Below are positions 36,726-45,084 of a DNA stretch of 64,000 nucleotides, piece after piece. Position numbers and translations under genes: made by a program. The notes beneath the pieces are model-generated. The model was not told the DNA's origin. It saw nothing but the letters and a program-made list of their open reading frames with translations, and searched no databases. Each line of letters begins with the position of its first letter. The stretch's first letter is position 1. The stretch is from Candidatus Poribacteria bacterium (GTDB lineage Bacteria; Poribacteria; WGA-4E; GCA-2687025): the NCBI GenBank assembly GCA_018644665.1, contig JABGQA010000088.1, positions 94,034 through 158,033 of the forward strand, in the 5' to 3' direction.

Positions 36726-37373
36726 TCAGTTGCCGCGTGCGGCCAGGGCGCGAACCTGCGTGCGGTTGTTGTAGAGGAACTCGAGGCCAGAAACCACCGT
36801 GAGCGCCAACGGCAGGAACATCATCCAGAAGATGGGTCCGTGACCCGTGGTCACCTGGCGCACAGGGTAGCCCGCCGCGCTGTTCACGATCAGCAGGAGC
36901 ATGCTCGCGACGAGGATGCTCATTTGGGAGGCGGTCTTGAGTTTGCCCCACTGTGACGCGCTGATGACGCGTCCTCCACGCGCCACGAGCGCCGAGCGAA
37001 GCACCGTCACGCCGACCTCGCGCCCCGCCATGATGAGGATCATCCACACCGGGATGAGGCCACCCCAGTGCTTGAAGGCGAACAGCGTGGCAAGCACGAG
37101 CAACTTGTCGGCGATGGGGTCGAGGAACTTGCCGAAGTCGGTGACGCCGCGTTGGCGAGCTATGCGGCCGTCGAGGTAGTCCGTAAGCGAGGCGAGCCCG
37201 AACACGACCAGGGCGCCGAAGTAGAACCATGCCGCACTCGTGCGCGCCGTCTTCGCCTCCTGATGCGCGTAGGCGAAGGCCATTAGAAACAGCGGAATGA
37301 CGCAGATTCGCAGGATGGTGAGCGTGTTCGCCAGGCCCTTGGGCGACCAACTACGCTGCTTGCCACTGCCCAT
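36726..37373 (-). CDS. pgsA: CDP-diacylglycerol-glycerol-3-phosphate 3-phosphatidyltransferase
   Basis: 215 residues. Makes phosphatidylglycerol phosphate at the inner membrane. The CDP-alcohol phosphotransferase motif is complete: DYLDGRIARQRGVTDFGKFL followed by DPIADK. Several membrane helices surround it, and the N-terminus has ANTLTILRICVIPLF. Seven bases separate it from rimO, the same rimO-pgsA order seen in many bacteria. Confidence 0.93.
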   Translation of the reverse strand: MGSGKQRSWSPKGLANTLTILRICVIPLFLMAFAYAHQEAKTARTSAAWFYFGALVVFGLASLTDYLDGRIARQRGVTDFGKFLDPIADKLLVLATLFAFKHWGGLIPVWMILIMAGREVGVTVLRSALVARGGRVISASQWGKLKTASQMSILVASMLLLIVNSAAGYPVRQVTTGHGPIFWMMFLPLALTVVSGLEFLYNNRTQVRALAARGN

Positions 37374-37379
37374 GATAAC

Positions 37380-38744
37380 TCACTCCACGAGGCGTCCGTA
37401 GAGGTCGAGGTCGGATGCTTCCGTAATCCGCGCCTTGACGAACGCGCCGCTCTTGATTCCCGTGCCTTCGACATGGACGACATCGTCGATTTCCGGCGCC
37501 TGCGTGCGCATCCGGGCCTCGACGACCCCTGCCTCAGGCCGACGTCCATCGACCAGTACTTCCACGGTGCGCCCGACATACTCGGCGCGCAACTCCCGCC
37601 CCACCTCGGTCTGCGTGGCGACGAGTTCCATGAAGCGTTCCTGCTTCACGTCGTCCGGGATCTGGCCATCCCAGTCTGCGGACGGCGTGCCGTCTTCCGG
37701 CGAGTAGGCGAAGACGCCGCAGTGGTCGAATTCAGACTCTACCACGAAGTCGAGGAGACTGGCAAACGCAGCGTCCGTCTCGCCCGGGAAGCCCACTATG
37801 AAGGACGTCCGCAGGGCCACGTCGGGCACGCGGTCGCGCATCCTGGTGACGAGCGCGCGTACGCTCGCCTCGCTTGAGGCTCGTCCCATGCGGCGGAGCA
37901 CGCCGTCATCGATATGCTGTAGCGGCACGTCGAGGTACGCGCACACCTTCTCCTCCTGAGCGACGACGTCCAAGAGCGCGTCGTCGACCATAGTGGGATA
38001 GAGGTAGAGCATGCGAATCCACTCGATGCCGTTCACCTGCGCCAGACGACGCAGCAACTCGGGCAGCTTGCCCTCGCCGTACATGTCGCGACCGTAGTAG
38101 GTCGTGTCCTGGGATATCAGCACGAGTTCCTTGACGCCGGACGCCGCTAACATGCCGGCCTCCTGCTCCAGGGATTCCATCGACCGACTGACGAAGTCGC
38201 CGCGAAACGACGGTATCGCGCAGAACGTGCAGCGGTGATCGCAGCCCTCGCCGATCTTCATGTAGGCGTAGTGCCAGGGCGTCGTGCGGACGCGGGAGAG
38301 CGGGTCCGTGTATTGGTACGCCGGGTGCGAGACGTTCACGATCGGCGGGGCCGCCTGCGGGCGCGGCTTGCTCACCTGTGAGACCACGTCGCCTATGGTC
38401 AGGAACTCGCTCGTGCCGATGAACGCGTCCACCTCGGGCATCTCGACGGCGAGTTCCGACGCGTAGCGCTGGGCGAGGCATCCGGTGACGACGAGTCGCT
38501 TGGACGGATCGGCCTCCTTAAGAGCCGCCGTCGCGAGGATCGTGTCGACGGACTCCTCTTTCGCCCGGTCGATGAAGGCGCACGTGTTGACCACCAGGAC
38601 GTCCGCGGCGTCCTCATCGTCGGTGAGGGAGTAGCCCTGATCTTGGAGCGCGCCCATCATCGCCTCGGAATCGACGGCGTTCTTCGGGCATCCGAGGGTT
38701 ATGAGCTTGACCTGCGCGCGGTCATCGGAAGACGTGGGCGGCAA
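37380..38744 (-). CDS. rimO: Ribosomal protein uS12 methylthiotransferase RimO
   Basis: 454 residues. Radical-SAM enzyme that methylthiolates Asp of ribosomal protein S12. Motifs: TLGCPKNAVDSEAMM, NTCAFIDRAKEES, VTGCLAQRY, the radical-SAM CDHRCTFCAIPSFRG, and LYLYPTMVDDALLD followed by PLQHIDDGVLRRMGR; TRAM domain at the end. The start appears to be TTG 38744 with GGAG about 10 bases upstream. Confidence 0.94.
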   Translation of the reverse strand: MPPTSSDDRAQVKLITLGCPKNAVDSEAMMGALQDQGYSLTDDEDAADVLVVNTCAFIDRAKEESVDTILATAALKEADPSKRLVVTGCLAQRYASELAVEMPEVDAFIGTSEFLTIGDVVSQVSKPRPQAAPPIVNVSHPAYQYTDPLSRVRTTPWHYAYMKIGEGCDHRCTFCAIPSFRGDFVSRSMESLEQEAGMLAASGVKELVLISQDTTYYGRDMYGEGKLPELLRRLAQVNGIEWIRMLYLYPTMVDDALLDVVAQEEKVCAYLDVPLQHIDDGVLRRMGRASSEASVRALVTRMRDRVPDVALRTSFIVGFPGETDAAFASLLDFVVESEFDHCGVFAYSPEDGTPSADWDGQIPDDVKQERFMELVATQTEVGRELRAEYVGRTVEVLVDGRRPEAGVVEARMRTQAPEIDDVVHVEGTGIKSGAFVKARITEASDLDLYGRLVE

Positions 38745-39070
38745 GGTTGGCTGGCTCCGTCAGTGGGCTGCAAGGACCGTGGCGTCACGGGCTAAGGGTA
38801 GCCCACCGACGCGCCGCGATGCCAATGAGGAGCGGGGATCGCTGGCTGTTGGCCAGTCCTACGCGCGGCATGGCGTCGCAAGTCTCGCCCGGCCGGCCCG
38901 CGCTACCAACGCCTGACATGTCATCCCGACGAAACGCGCGTGTCGGCACTACGCAGAACGCTGCTGAGGAGGGATCTCGCGCGCTGCCGCCGCGCGCAAG
39001 GCAGCCTACAACAGGTCGGCAGCGCCCTGCCCATGGACTTGCCGGCCCGCGAGGGCATCTCGGCAGCAGT
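38745..39070. other. Intergenic region, no gene seen
   Basis: 326 bases between the lolA stop and the rimO start, both genes on the minus strand. It should hold the rimO operon promoter. I see no ORF with homology, no RNA gene and no clear terminator hairpin. Confidence 0.5.
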
Positions 39071-39808
39071 CTAGCCGTCGGACTCGTGTCTGTCCGTGAT
39101 GGTGATGATCTCGACGCCGACGGGTGGTGTGAACGTGAAGGCGTCGGCTCCCGGCTCTGCTTCGAAGTCGACCTCTTCGAGCCGGATGACGGTGGTCATG
39201 CGGTTGGGGATGTGGGAGTAGGCGAACTGCAGCGGCATCCATCCCTCGGCTCGCACCCAGACCTCGAGCAGTTCGTCGGCCGGTGTCCCGTCCGCGTCGG
39301 GTTTGGGTCGCATCTCGAGGAGGTAAATCTCCTTGCCGTCGGCGACCTCGTCCTGTTTGAGAGCGAGGTCGAAGTTGTCCGGGATCTTCTCGAAGTTGAC
39401 GCCGCCGCCGGGCAGGATCTCCTGCGCCCGTTCGGTGCTCATGGCCTTCCGCGTGACCTGGTTCAGCCACGGCGTGTACGCCCACGACATCTTGCCGTCC
39501 AGCACGATGACCTGCTGCAGGATGTCCGGTTCATCCTTGCCGAAATACTCCTGGCGGAGGAGTCCGGGCTTCTTGAACTGGAGGAGCCCCTGGGCGACCC
39601 GGTGCTGGCCGTCCATGATTGTCTCTTCCTCGAACTTCGCGGACATCGCTTCCATCGCGGCGTACGTCGACCGGACGTGCTCGAAGACCTGCAACGCCGT
39701 GAGTTCGGCGGCGAAGGCGCTCGTCACGGAGAACGCCAACAGGGCGAAAAACGCCCAAACCGCTACTGCCGGCCGAACGACGCGGGCCGGGGACAGTGCG
39801 CGTGTCAA
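39071..39808 (-). CDS. lolA: LolA-like outer-membrane lipoprotein carrier
   Basis: 245 residues. Periplasmic chaperone of the LolA family. A signal peptide (VAVWAFFALLAFSVTSAFA) ends in AFA-A; mature features are MSAKFEEETIMDGQH, GLLQFKKPGLLRQEYFG, DGKMSWAYTPWLNQV and the late FAYSHIPNRMTTVIRLEEV. I start at TTG 39808 because AGGAGA lies 6 bases upstream; GTG 39832 would add eight residues with no Shine-Dalgarno. An unknown gene lies just upstream on the same strand. Confidence 0.8.
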   Translation of the reverse strand: MTRALSPARVVRPAVAVWAFFALLAFSVTSAFAAELTALQVFEHVRSTYAAMEAMSAKFEEETIMDGQHRVAQGLLQFKKPGLLRQEYFGKDEPDILQQVIVLDGKMSWAYTPWLNQVTRKAMSTERAQEILPGGGVNFEKIPDNFDLALKQDEVADGKEIYLLEMRPKPDADGTPADELLEVWVRAEGWMPLQFAYSHIPNRMTTVIRLEEVDFEAEPGADAFTFTPPVGVEIITITDRHESDG

Positions 39809-39857
39809 TGGAAATCTCCTGCTGCGTGTCACGGTCTGTCGGTCGCTATGGCCGGGG

Positions 39858-40652
39858 CTAAGGAATGAGCGCCGACACGAGTTCCGCGCCGAGGGTCGTC
39901 AGGTTGTGGATCAGCGGCTCGCCCTGTTCGACATGGTGTTCGCGTATTTCCGCGACCACCTCGAGGGCGCGCGCCTGATCGTTGACGCGGCCGGCCGCGT
40001 CTTCTTCGGTCTGGAATTCCTGCTCGCTGACCGTCGGGAACTCCTCGGGACGCGGCAGCGCGTCGAGTCGGCCGGTGACTTCGTTCCGTATGATGTCGAC
40101 GTTCTCGATGGCCGCGGTCACCAGGTTGCGGAGTGCGACGGGGTCGGGGGCCTCTTCTTCGGAGGTCTCGCGCACCGCCACCAGGCCGAGCGTGTTCGGC
40201 TGGAATCCGATGCCTTCAAGCGAGATTATCCCCGGCTGGTCCGGGTCGTTTACGTTGAGTTCGACGCCCGCAGTGCGCGCGAGGTCGGTCGCCTGCTGTT
40301 CGAGGTCGGCGCTCTTGCCGGCGGTGATCTCCACGTCCCGCGAGCCTTGTATCAAGCCCCGAACCTGCACGAGCGTGTCCCGGGTTGTGTCCAATTGTCC
40401 CAGTGACGCCTGTACGTGCCGATGGGCCTCTTCCAGTTCCACGCGTAGCCGCTGGACCTCCGCGTTCTCCTGCAACTGGAGGCGGCGTTCCGCGCGAGCA
40501 TCGAGTCCGCCGAGCAGATTGCGTGGTTCTGGCGCGGCGACGGGTTGTGTCGTGTCGGGCGCGACAGGAGGTGTCGGCTGGACGGGTGGCGCGCTTGTGA
40601 CTTCGCGAACGGGAAGTACGCCGGATGGCGATATGAGACTGGCGACAGCCAT
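39858..40652 (-). CDS. Hypothetical coiled-coil protein
   Basis: 264 residues; I do not recognise the family. Starts at ATG 40652 with GAGGAGGG 7 bases upstream, so it is clearly translated. The N-terminal 45 residues are Pro/Val/Thr-rich with no signal peptide. Residues about 50-115 form a strong coiled coil (NAEVQRLRVELEEAHRHVQ). The C-terminal half is helical and acidic (SEEEAPDPVALRNLVTAAIE; DQARALEVVAEIREHHVEQ). The arrangement, helix - middle - helix with hydrophobic C-terminus, resembles flagellin ends only loosely, which I do not claim. It is 50 bases upstream of lolA. Confidence 0.7.
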   Translation of the reverse strand: MAVASLISPSGVLPVREVTSAPPVQPTPPVAPDTTQPVAAPEPRNLLGGLDARAERRLQLQENAEVQRLRVELEEAHRHVQASLGQLDTTRDTLVQVRGLIQGSRDVEITAGKSADLEQQATDLARTAGVELNVNDPDQPGIISLEGIGFQPNTLGLVAVRETSEEEAPDPVALRNLVTAAIENVDIIRNEVTGRLDALPRPEEFPTVSEQEFQTEEDAAGRVNDQARALEVVAEIREHHVEQGEPLIHNLTTLGAELVSALIP

Positions 40653-41528
40653 CGTGACCCTCCTCGGGGCCCCTTAGGGGATGATTCCACACTGAGCCGC
40701 CCACACGTGCTATGGAACGGCATCACGCGGCAAGACGTGTACACACCCTACACAAAACGCGCGACCGAGGCAACCGCCATGCGTGCAAGCGGGGCATGCC
40801 GACTTCAGTAACACAAACGGGCGGAGGCGTCAGGTGTTCAGTGGTGACGCACGGCGGGCGGGTCATCCGGGCGCGCCCCAGCATGGCGGGACGTCGACTA
40901 CACGAGGTTGACCTTGGTGTCGAATCCCGCGGGGGTGACCCAGTTCACGTCGGGGGATCCCGCTGCGTGGCCTTCTCGGTGGATGAACGCAGGGCAGCCC
41001 CCTCAGCGCCGCACTCTCTAGCGCCTCCACCGTTGACGACTCCCTGCCGGAGCTGTCCGGCCGCGGCGCGACGGAAGAGCGGGTCGCCTTCCTCGACGAG
41101 CACAGCTTCCCGGCGCGGTCGTCGGTTGGCACACGGAGCTGGAGAAGCAGGCGGCGGCCGCAGGCGAGGCGTGGGAGCCGGGACAGACCGCGGATAGGCG
41201 GCTGCTCGGAAGTCCCTGTAGGCGGTCGTGGCCGCCGGGATGCCCTACGAGCCACGTCCTGAGCCACCCGACGAGCTGACTGTAGAGGACGAACGAGTCC
41301 TCCTCGTGGAGTGGATGACGTCGGCGCCGCACCGGAGGAACCGACGGATGCGCATCGGCGATGGAGTAACCCATACATCGACCGAGCTCAGTGACCGAGA
41401 GGGTTCCAGACGCTACGGTACTGCCCAGGCGGCTCCTATCGCACGGCTATGGCGGCGAGGACCACACGATGTTGCGGCAGGCTGCGATACAGTGACGGCA
41501 TAGTGTCGCTCTGTTGGCGGGAGGGCCG
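40653..41528. other. Degenerate region with gene remnants
   Basis: 876 bases with no intact gene. One piece (40909-40990) matches the endonuclease-like gene at 45085-46035. The rest (about 41000-41480) has ORF fragments on both strands whose composition hints at broken genes, for example RPEPPDELTVEDERVLLVEW on the plus strand near 41260, but I recognise no family. Confidence 0.55.
40909..40990 (-). pseudogene. Fragment of endonuclease/exonuclease/phosphatase gene
   Basis: On the minus strand this reads VNWVTPAGFDTK-like sequence, closely matching MNWITPTGLDTT of the gene at 45085-46035. DNA identity over about 80 bases (compare 45253-45335) is high, and homology fades on both sides. It is a remnant of a second copy. 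Confidence 0.7.
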
Positions 41529-41924
41529 ATGTTTACATTTTGCGCGCCTGGGACACGGGTTCCCTCGGCCTTGCTGTTTTTGCTGTCGATCGTAGTCAGT
41601 GGGTGCGTGGCGCACGCTCCACCTGCGCAGGTGGCCCATGAGACGCCAACGGTAGAGCGACCTCCGTTGGACAACGACGACGTGGCTGCGTGGAGGAACT
41701 ACTACGAGGATCAGATCAGAATGCATGCTGCGGATACCGCGGAGCCAACGGCCTCCTATCCTGTGAACGCCAGGGAAGCCTATCGGTTGGAAATGCAGAA
41801 GTGGGCAATGCAACAGATCGCCTTAGCCAATCGCGAGTTGGAAGAGCCCTTCTACGGCGTGTTGGGCGTCATCCTGTTGGGCCTCGCGGGATACGGGGTG
41901 TATGCGCTCGTGACGGGCGACTAG
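41529..41924 (+). CDS. Small lipoprotein with C-terminal membrane segment, paralogue A
   Basis: 131 residues, no family recognised. Lipoprotein signal ending VVSGC (lipobox); a middle domain with RPPLDNDDVAAWRNYYEDQ and YPVNAREAYRLEMQKW; and a hydrophobic C-terminus ending LGLAGYGVYALVTGD. It is paralogous to the gene at 42211-42609. ATG 41529 follows GGGAGG by about 4 bases; an in-frame TTG at 41514 is less likely. The protein would be lipid-anchored at one end and membrane-embedded at the other. Confidence 0.75.
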   Translation: MFTFCAPGTRVPSALLFLLSIVVSGCVAHAPPAQVAHETPTVERPPLDNDDVAAWRNYYEDQIRMHAADTAEPTASYPVNAREAYRLEMQKWAMQQIALANRELEEPFYGVLGVILLGLAGYGVYALVTGD

Positions 41925-42210
41925 ATCGCGGGGACGTGAACTGACTGCGCCAAATCCCGCCATGTGTCTCGGCGTGCCGGGGCCTTCTGAGCAATCCTGC
42001 GGCGATCTGCCAGGAAACGGCGAGCCAATATGTCGTCGTGGCGCAGGTCTGGGTAGAGTAGGGATGCGCCTGCGTCCCTTGTTGGCCTCGGAGTCGATCC
42101 CCGTGCGTTCTCCCTCCTTGTAAGGAGTGGACGACATACGCGACCAGGGGCCGTACTCCTGCTGAATCGGTCGAAGTAGTCGAGGAGTCTTACACCCGTG
42201 TGGAGGAGCG

Positions 42211-42609
42211 ATGTACAGCTCAGCCCGCTCTGTCGTCAGGCGCCACATCGTCCTGTTGCTCCTGGGGCCGCTCGTAATCAGCGGATGCGTGGCGCGAACT
42301 ACCGTATCGCCCGCTGTCGGCGCCGCGTCTACCGCTAACCGACCGCCACTGGACAACAATGACCTGGCGACGTGGCGTCACTACTACGCGAACCAGTTCA
42401 AGGTCTATGCCGACAACGCCTTGGAGCCAGCGGACTTCTACCCAGAGCACGCCAGAGAGGCCTACCACCTGGAACAACGGAAGTGGATGACAGAGCGGGC
42501 CGCAGCCAACAAACAGCAAAGGCGGAGAGAGGTCTCCAACGCCCGCCTCGCGTTCATTCTCCTGGGTTTCGCAGGCTACGGCGTGTACGCCCTCGTGACG
42601 GGTGACTAG
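42211..42609 (+). CDS. Small lipoprotein with C-terminal membrane segment, paralogue B
   Basis: 132 residues, paralogue of 41529-41924. Lipobox VISGC; shared RPPLDNNDLATWRHYYANQ and YPEHAREAYHLEQRKW; C-terminus ILLGFAGYGVYALVTGD, the last ten residues identical to paralogue A. GGAGG lies 4 bases before ATG 42211, the same short spacing as in A. The gap of 286 bases between A and B holds no gene. The TPR gene follows after 83 bases, so A, B and the TPR gene may act together in the envelope; that is inference. Confidence 0.75.
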   Translation: MYSSARSVVRRHIVLLLLGPLVISGCVARTTVSPAVGAASTANRPPLDNNDLATWRHYYANQFKVYADNALEPADFYPEHAREAYHLEQRKWMTERAAANKQQRRREVSNARLAFILLGFAGYGVYALVTGD

Positions 42610-42692
42610 ACGACTGCCCCGAGCGCCGCGACGATCCCTAGAGATCGCTGTACGTTGCCCCGGGTCCGCTTCGCTGGCCGTCAGGGAGGCCG

Positions 42693-43598
42693 GTGGGCTA
42701 TGCCTTACCGCACATGCACAAGGACATCCCAGGCGCTCCGCGTCGTCGCTACGCAATATGGCTAGCTGCTGGCTTCTTCCTGTTGGCTAGCGCGCCTGCG
42801 TTCGGACACGCCCCGCCGCCCGACCAGATAGTGGTACTGACGGTCCAGATCGCCAAATATCCGACGAACGCCCTGCTGTACCTGGAGCGGAGTGACCTCC
42901 ACCGGATTCACAGCGACTGGAAGGCTGCGCTGACCGACTGCCGTCGTGCTCTCAGGTTGGATTCGGGGCTCGCCGAGGTCGACCTATACCGCGCGAAGAC
43001 ACTGCGGGATGCGGGTCGCGTTAAGCAGAGCAAGAGGCTACTTGACCGATTCCTCGCCAAGAAGCCACGCCACGCGGAAGGCCTGGTGACCAGGGCGCGC
43101 GTACTCGTGAAGCTGCATCGCCACATGGATGCCTCGCGCGACTTCACCACGGCGATCTCCGAACTCGCCGACCCACTCCCGGAACACTACATGGAACGCA
43201 GTCAGGCGCTTGTTGCTGCAGGGGGCGAACACGTCGATGTAGCCCTACGTGGGCTCGACGAGGGGTTGCGACGCCTTGGCCAGCCCGTGTCGCTGCAGTT
43301 GTACGCGATCGAGCTGGAACTGCTTAGCGAACGGTACGATGCCGCGCTGTCACGACTGACGCACATCGCGGCCCAGTCACCGAACAAGGCGGTATGGCTC
43401 GCCCAGCGAGGCGATATCTTGACGCAGGCAGGCCGGGTCTGCTCGGCAAGGATCGCTTTCCACGATGCTTTGGTCTTTCTCGAAGAACTGCCGCCGCCGC
43501 GACGAGTGGCGCCAGCCATGACGAAACTGCGTGTCCGAATACACACAGCACTCAACAGCCTAGAGGTACAGACTCCATGCGGAGAGCACTCGCCGTAG
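42693..43598 (+). CDS. Secreted TPR-repeat protein
   Basis: 301 residues. A hydrophobic signal (YAIWLAAGFFLLASAPAFG) is followed by TPR-like units: LYLERSDLHRIHSDWKAALTD, LYRAKTLRDAGRVKQSKRLL, LVTRARVLVKLHRHMDASRD and LAQRGDILTQAGRVCSARIA. It would mediate protein contacts in the periplasm. GTG 42693 is preferred because GGGAGG lies directly upstream; an internal ATG at 42714 would also keep the signal. Its end overlaps the phosphatase gene by 22 bases, so those two are cotranscribed. Confidence 0.75.
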   Translation: MGYALPHMHKDIPGAPRRRYAIWLAAGFFLLASAPAFGHAPPPDQIVVLTVQIAKYPTNALLYLERSDLHRIHSDWKAALTDCRRALRLDSGLAEVDLYRAKTLRDAGRVKQSKRLLDRFLAKKPRHAEGLVTRARVLVKLHRHMDASRDFTTAISELADPLPEHYMERSQALVAAGGEHVDVALRGLDEGLRRLGQPVSLQLYAIELELLSERYDAALSRLTHIAAQSPNKAVWLAQRGDILTQAGRVCSARIAFHDALVFLEELPPPRRVAPAMTKLRVRIHTALNSLEVQTPCGEHSP

Positions 43599-44959
43599 CG
43601 TTCGTCCTCGCACTCGTCGACGTCCCGGTGGCAAAGGCGCTCCAGGTCACGCGGGGTCCGTACCTACAGATAGGGACACCAACGAGCATCGTAGTGCGCT
43701 GGCACACCGACGAGGCGACGGACAGCCGCGTCACGTATGGCGCCGCACTCGGCGAAATGGGGAATGAGGCCGACGACGCCTCCGTCACGACAGAGCATGA
43801 AGTCAATATCACCGATCTCCTCCCCGCCACGAAGTATCACTACGCCGTGGGCGATCAGTCGGCATCCTTAGCCGGCGCAGACACCGAGCACTTCTTCATC
43901 ACCGCGCCGCTCCCGGGGACGCCTGTACCCACCCGGATATGGGCGATCGGCGACTCCGGCACCGCTAACAACAATGCGCGGGCGGTGCGCGACGCCTACT
44001 ATGGCTTTGCGGGGAACTCCTACGCCGACGTGTGGCTGATGCTGGGCGACAACGCCTACCCGGATGGGACGGATGCTCAGTATCAGGCAGCCGTATTCGA
44101 CATGTATCCCGAAACCCTTCGACAGACCGTCGTCTGGCCGACGCTGGGCAACCATGATGCCCGAAGCGCCTCGTCGCCGAACGAGTCCGGCGTGTATTAC
44201 GGCATCTTCTCTCTGCCGAAGTCGGCCGAGGCCGGTGGTCTGCCATCTGGAACCGAGGCCTACTATTCCTTCGACTACGGGAATATCCACTTCATCTGCT
44301 TGGATTCCCACGACTCACCACGCGCCACGGCTGGGGCCATGTTGACGTGGTTGCAGAGCGATCTCTCTGCAACGCTGCAGGATTGGGTGATCGCGTTCTG
44401 GCATCACCCACCTTACAGCAGGGGTTCCCACAATTCCGACAATGACGGCGACAGCGGCGGTCGGATGAGGCAGATGCGTGAAAACGCGCTTCCGATCCTC
44501 GAGGAGGCGGGAGTGGATCTCGTGCTGTCGGGACACAGCCATTCGTATGAACGGTCGTTCCTGCTCCATGGGCATTACGGCAAGTCGACCGGGCTGACGG
44601 CCCAGATGATCGTCGACGACGGCGATGGCAGCATGCGGGGCGCGGGACCCTACGCGAAGAGCACGGCGAACGACGCGACAAGCGAAGGCGCCGTCTATGC
44701 GGTCGCAGGGAGTTCCGGGAAGACAAGTGGTGGAAGCCTCAACCATCCGGTCATGTTCACCTCGTTCAACACACTCGGTTCCATGGCCATCGAAGTAGAG
44801 GCCCTCCGACTCGACGCGGTGTTCCTCGACAACACCGGCTCCGTGCTCGACGATTTCACGATCGAAAAGGGCCGCGACGGCACGGCTGTGACGGCGCGCA
44901 ACCGCCTGGTCACCAGTTGGGGGCAGATGAGACAGAGGGCGAGCCAGCAAGGGAAGTAA
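43577..44959 (+). CDS. Purple-acid-phosphatase-like metallophosphoesterase
   Basis: 460 residues. Signal peptide at the N-terminus (MRRALAVAFVLALVDVPVAKA). An FN3-like purple acid phosphatase N-domain follows (VTRGPYLQIGTPTSIVVRWH). The dimetal catalytic domain has IGDSGTANNN, LMLGDNAYPDG, PTLGNHDAR, WHHPPYS and SGHSHSYERS, the full set of metal ligands. It hydrolyses phosphomonoesters or diesters outside the cytoplasm, useful for phosphate scavenging. The start ATG 43577 lies inside the end of the upstream TPR gene. Confidence 0.88.
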   Translation: MRRALAVAFVLALVDVPVAKALQVTRGPYLQIGTPTSIVVRWHTDEATDSRVTYGAALGEMGNEADDASVTTEHEVNITDLLPATKYHYAVGDQSASLAGADTEHFFITAPLPGTPVPTRIWAIGDSGTANNNARAVRDAYYGFAGNSYADVWLMLGDNAYPDGTDAQYQAAVFDMYPETLRQTVVWPTLGNHDARSASSPNESGVYYGIFSLPKSAEAGGLPSGTEAYYSFDYGNIHFICLDSHDSPRATAGAMLTWLQSDLSATLQDWVIAFWHHPPYSRGSHNSDNDGDSGGRMRQMRENALPILEEAGVDLVLSGHSHSYERSFLLHGHYGKSTGLTAQMIVDDGDGSMRGAGPYAKSTANDATSEGAVYAVAGSSGKTSGGSLNHPVMFTSFNTLGSMAIEVEALRLDAVFLDNTGSVLDDFTIEKGRDGTAVTARNRLVTSWGQMRQRASQQGK

Positions 44960-45084
44960 CGGGGCGTGTCGATCTGGTATGGACCCGTAACAGGCCGGGC
45001 GGGCATCAGGCAGGCACTCGCGTCGACGGCGCTCGTAGCCCCGGGCGCGCGCCCCACGTCACCGTCAACCATGCCTGGTGAGAG

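Noticed and set aside
40863..41378. 171-residue minus-strand ORF
   Set aside because: Only a short part matches a known protein, in a different frame; the rest is Arg/Pro-rich and typical of noncoding high-GC sequence.
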